This document shows, in pieces, positions 7,445 to 9,346 of a stretch of 9,346 nt of DNA (its first letter is position 1; the number at the start of each line of letters is the position of its first letter). A program made the position numbers and the translations under genes. This DNA comes from VBAS01 sp964581455 (GTDB taxonomy: Bacteria; Bacteroidota; Bacteroidia; Chitinophagales; Chitinophagaceae). The notes under the pieces are model-generated. The model had not been told where the DNA came from, ran no database searches, and saw nothing but the letters and a program-made list of their open reading frames with translations. Location of the stretch: NCBI GenBank assembly GCA_964581455.1, contig CAZOOT010000126.1:1-9346 (forward strand). The letters are read 5' to 3'.

Positions 7445-7677
7445 GCTGCTTTTATTTCGGCATATTTATGTTTCATGTTTAAAACAGCAAATTGTAGGCA
7501 AGCCTGAATATCTTCTTTCTCCAGGTCAGGAAATTCAGTCAATAAGCCTTCAATAGTGTCGCCGCCTGCGAGGTACTCCAGCAAGCCTTCAACTGTATAA
7601 CGCATATTACGTATAGTAGGTTTGCCGTGAGCTATTTCAGGGTTGATGGTTATCCTGTTTAATAATGAGTCAGACAT
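7441..7677 (-). CDS. DUF433 family protein, probable antitoxin
   Basis: A 78-residue protein with the DUF433 signature: RITINPEIAHGKPTIRNMRYTVE at about 8-30 (HGKPTIR core at 17-23), then GLLEYLAGG, a TEFPDLEKEDIQACLQFA helix region at about 47-64, and a basic tail. DUF433 proteins have a helix-turn-helix-like fold and are commonly the first gene of pairs with DUF5615 nucleases, acting as antitoxin and probable autorepressor. Its TGA overlaps the ATG of the downstream gene by 4 bases, the usual arrangement. The start is the first ATG after the short non-coding gap at 7678-7742. Confidence 0.88.
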   Translation of the reverse strand: MSDSLLNRITINPEIAHGKPTIRNMRYTVEGLLEYLAGGDTIEGLLTEFPDLEKEDIQACLQFAVLNMKHKYAEIKAA

Positions 7678-7694
7678 AAGGAATAATTGAATAC

Positions 7695-7719
7695 TAAAGT
7701 TACAAATTAATAATTACAA
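7695..7719 (-). promoter_or_regulatory. Possible promoter of the toxin-antitoxin-like pair
   Basis: On the minus strand, TAACTTTA (7702-7695) matches 7 of 8 positions of the Bacteroidota -7 box TAnnTTTG, 17 bp upstream of the DUF433 ATG. A TTG at 7719-7717 could serve as -33 element, but the 14-bp gap is shorter than usual. The same TAACTTTA occurs upstream of the DUF2892-like gene. This is weak evidence. Confidence 0.22.
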
Positions 7720-7742
7720 GCTGTAGTTCAGTTAACAGGATA

Positions 7743-7867
7743 GTTTTTGTAATTCTCTAAACTTTTTTAAGTAAATCAAATGCTTTTTGCTCATCATTGC
7801 CCATTAATTCCGTGTACCCGACAATGTCGGTAAACATAATGGCAGCGAGCTGGCGGGTGGAAGACAT
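7743..7867 (-). pseudogene. N-terminal remnant of a second class III cyclase gene
   Basis: From the ATG at 7867-7865 the frame encodes 36 residues ending in a TAG at 7759-7757. About 31 of the first 35 residues match the start of the intact cyclase at 7060, including the metal-binding FTDIVGYT and LMGNDEQKAF. At nucleotide level most differences are at third codon positions. One extra base just before the AAAAAAG run shifts the frame into the TAG. Restoring it continues the match as LLKK-RELQK until about 7743, where similarity stops abruptly. The rest of the gene (about 600 codons) is absent, and a non-coding gap with the DUF433/DUF5615 pair follows. This is a truncated, frameshifted paralog, not a functional enzyme; a 36-residue product cannot be ruled out. 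Confidence 0.85.
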
Positions 7868-7906
7868 ATGATGATTGTGTAAAATTGAAGGTAAAGAAAA
7901 ACTGAA

Positions 7907-7990
7907 TTAATCTATTGGCAAGTTCATCTTCTTCAGAAAAGCATTATATCGTGGATCCTGCTTCAGATTTATTAGCAGCAAATTATTTTC
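7907..7990 (-). pseudogene. C-terminal remnant of a cyclase/TPR-family gene
   Basis: Read on the minus strand and ending in TAA at 7909-7907, the frame gives LLLINLKQDPRYNAFLKKM followed by NLPID. This closely matches the C-terminus of the TPR gene at 8505 (LLNNLKKDPRYKAFLKKM, NLIFDE). Upstream the match fades by about 7980-7990 and the frame meets a TGA at 8005-8003, so the body of the gene is missing. The preserved stop lies 39 bp before the ATG of the N-terminal remnant at 7867, a normal spacing for two consecutive genes on one strand. Confidence 0.8.
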
Positions 7991-8005
7991 TTCCCGTCGG
8001 AATCA

Positions 8006-8165
8006 CCGCAGGGACCCGGAAGTAAATTACTGGCAGTAACAAGATATTAGTTAATTCAAAATCAGACAAAATTTTTCTCCCAGCACCCAGAGCTAATAAT
8101 TTGGATACCGGAAAACAATGCTGCGTTTTTCCCCGCAAAAGCAACGCCTTTTATCATGAACCAGC
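8006..8165. other. Non-coding gap between the C-terminal remnant and the DUF2892-like gene
   Basis: About 160 bp with stops in the frames inspected on the minus strand and no recognisable trace of the missing cyclase body. It contains a short perfect palindrome, TTACTGGCAGTAA (8027-8039). A weak hairpin around 8123-8147 (GCGTT...AACGC) is followed on the plus strand by CTTTT; no plus-strand gene ends here, so a terminator call is not supported. Confidence 0.5.
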
Positions 8166-8402
8166 TTATGAACCCGGGCCGTTCTGGACTTTATCGCCGC
8201 CTGGTATTATTTTGTTCAATATAAAATAGACCGGGCAAAATTTTGTTACGAGGCTTAATATCTGCAGGACAGCTACGGCTCCGGCCACATAGATCCATTG
8301 AATGTTCACTGTCAGTGCAAGAATAACACTGGCCAGGTACAATGCACCTACTATGAAATCGTGCAACCTGACTTTGGTAAGTGTGGGGTTCTGATTGTTC
8401 AT
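8166..8402 (-). CDS. Small membrane protein, DUF2892-like (YgaP-type membrane domain)
   Basis: A 78-residue protein with two predicted membrane helices (about 14-32 and 35-53) followed directly by FCPVYFILNKI (55-65), which resembles the FCPLY motif after the second helix of DUF2892 / YgaP-type inner-membrane domains. In YgaP this domain anchors a rhodanese; stand-alone copies are common and their function is not known. The Cys in the motif is retained (Cys56). The C-terminal tail (GGDKVQNGPGS) is hydrophilic. The ATG at 8402 has no clear Shine-Dalgarno site. The gene sits alone between cyclase-family sequences on the same strand, with a possible promoter of its own upstream. The family assignment comes from the motif and topology only. 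Confidence 0.75.
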   Translation of the reverse strand: MNNQNPTLTKVRLHDFIVGALYLASVILALTVNIQWIYVAGAVAVLQILSLVTKFCPVYFILNKIIPGGDKVQNGPGS

Positions 8403-8462
8403 GTTGGTTTTGTTTTAGTATTATTAATGATGAAAATATAACTACTCTAAGATTAGTAATTT

Positions 8463-8494
8463 TAAAGTTAGCAAAATTTTTTTCACTTAATCAA
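8463..8494 (-). promoter_or_regulatory. Possible Bacteroidota-type promoter of the DUF2892-like gene
   Basis: In the 102-bp gap between the TPR gene's stop and this gene, the minus strand carries TTG (8494-8492) and, 21 bp on, TAACTTTA (8470-8463). This is an acceptable match to the Bacteroidota -33 (TTTG/TTG) and -7 (TAnnTTTG) arrangement. It predicts a leader of roughly 50 nt. Low information content makes it tentative. Confidence 0.28.
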
Positions 8495-8504
8495 GTTACT
8501 TCGA

Positions 8505-9346
8505 TTATTCATCAAATATCAAATTCATTTTTTTCAAAAACGCCTTATATCGTGGATCTTTTTTCAAATTATTTAATAGTGGGTCGCCTTTAAAAAAAAC
8601 AAGCCAGCCGTCTTTTTTGCGATAAGCATTTTCCAACCATAAAAAAGCTTTATCTGATTCTCCCCGGTAAGCATACAGTTCAGCCAAAAGATAATTCCAG
8701 TCATTTTGAAATCGCTCAGTGAAATCTTTTAATGCTTCATCCGCTTCTTTGTTTTTTCCTGTAGCATGATAGGCAAGGGCCATTCCAAAAGTCCGGAACA
8801 CTTCAATATTTTCCTGCTGCATTTCCTTCAAAGCCATTTCCGGTTTTCCCAACAATAAGTAATTCCTGCCCAGATACAAGTGACCCCTTTGAAACTGCGG
8901 ATCTAATTCAAGTGCTTTTTTAAAATAGGGTATGGCTTCAGCGGGGCGACCGCCATGTGTCAATATATTGCCAAGATTTAAATGACTGATCGGCCTGAGC
9001 GGATCAAACTCAATACTTTTTTTCATTATACGGATAGCGTCTTTCCAACGGCCAATGGCAAAATACAGGCCACCCCCAAGGCTATATAATACGTCGGAAT
9101 TTTCAGGTTCGAGGCTTAATGCTTTTTTATAGTTTTCTTCTGCAGCCTTCCAATCGAAATCCTGGTACAATCTCAAATCGCCCAATTCAATATAACCTAT
9201 TGCAAGATTTTTATTAAGCGCTATTGACTTCAGGGCAGCATTTCTTGCTTTTTCACGACCTGAAGGGCGGTCAATATAATTTTGCCATGCCTGTCTTGAT
9301 ATTGCATTGGCGAGTTTTCCCCAGGCAAGAGCATCGGTGGAATCTA
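8505..9346 (-). CDS. TPR-repeat protein, C-terminal part, probably of a cyclase/TolB-TPR protein (N-terminus beyond window)
   Basis: The frame is open from the right edge (9346) to TAA at 8507-8505: 279 residues plus 2 bases. An internal TTG at 9185 could be mistaken for a start, but the coding frame continues upstream with TPR-like sequence (AWGKLANAISRQAW near the edge), so the gene is partial. Helical TPR units follow one another: AEENYKKALSLEPEN, AIRIMKKSIEFDPLRPISHLNLGNIL, AIPYFKKALELDPQFQRGHLYLGRNYLLLGKP. They end in a terminal segment, AFLWLENAYRKKDGWLVFFKGDPLLNNLKKDPRYKAFLKKM, that is also found at the ends of cyclase-TolB-TPR proteins. The missing N-terminus is probably a cyclase or DNA-binding domain plus a TolB-like domain, by analogy with the gene at 5123; that is inference. 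It is probably cytoplasmic and scaffolds protein interactions. Confidence 0.88.
   Translation of the reverse strand, partial: DSTDALAWGKLANAISRQAWQNYIDRPSGREKARNAALKSIALNKNLAIGYIELGDLRLYQDFDWKAAEENYKKALSLEPENSDVLYSLGGGLYFAIGRWKDAIRIMKKSIEFDPLRPISHLNLGNILTHGGRPAEAIPYFKKALELDPQFQRGHLYLGRNYLLLGKPEMALKEMQQENIEVFRTFGMALAYHATGKNKEADEALKDFTERFQNDWNYLLAELYAYRGESDKAFLWLENAYRKKDGWLVFFKGDPLLNNLKKDPRYKAFLKKMNLIFDE

Noticed and set aside
8123..8151. Rho-independent terminator on the plus strand
   Set aside because: The stem is only about 5 bp with a large loop and no plus-strand gene ends there.
9183..9185. TTG as the start of a short 226-residue TPR protein
   Set aside because: The same frame continues open to the window edge with TPR-like sequence, so the gene is longer and truncated by the window.

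Overview
The window reads as a piece of a Bacteroidota chromosome, most likely Chitinophagaceae or a relative. This is an inference from AT-rich DNA, the lack of strong Shine-Dalgarno sites, paired Tat-exported sugar oxidoreductase and isomerase genes, a large two-component-type propeller protein, and class III cyclases fused to TolB-like and TPR regions. No rRNA, tRNA, CRISPR array or classical insertion sequence is visible.

Layout. Positions 1-1883 (minus) hold the N-terminal 627 residues of an exported beta-propeller sensor whose C-terminus lies outside the window. A 379-bp gap with no convincing gene (1884-2262) separates it from a divergent plus-strand gene pair: a Tat-exported Gfo/Idh/MocA oxidoreductase (2263-3768) and a Tat-signal-bearing sugar phosphate isomerase/epimerase-like TIM barrel (4256-5122). 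These two look like partners in extracytoplasmic sugar or polyol chemistry. Between them lies a compact cassette (3766-4244): a four-helix-bundle protein of the 23S rRNA intervening-sequence (IVS) family, bracketed by a 28-bp inverted repeat built of 7-bp units. In RNA this repeat could form a 28-bp stem with one G-U pair. It looks like an IVS-type element sitting in a protein-coding operon, and it is the most interesting object here.

From 5123 to 9346 everything is on the minus strand. A full-length class III adenylate cyclase-TolB-like-TPR protein (5123-7060) abuts the isomerase gene tail to tail with no spacer. Upstream of it lie a DUF433/DUF5615 toxin-antitoxin-like pair with a 4-base overlap (7103-7677), then a relic. 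The relic is the first ~40 codons of a second cyclase (7743-7867, frameshifted and truncated) and, 39 bp away, the last ~25 codons of another cyclase/TPR-type gene (7907-~7990). It looks like the preserved junction between two tandem genes whose bodies have been lost. A small DUF2892-like membrane protein (8166-8402) and the C-terminal 279 residues of another TPR protein of the same group (8505-9346, running off the edge) complete the window. The right half is therefore a decaying tandem array of cyclase/TPR paralogs, with a toxin-antitoxin-like pair and a small membrane gene lodged in it.

Family assignments rest on motifs recognised by eye; no searches were run.
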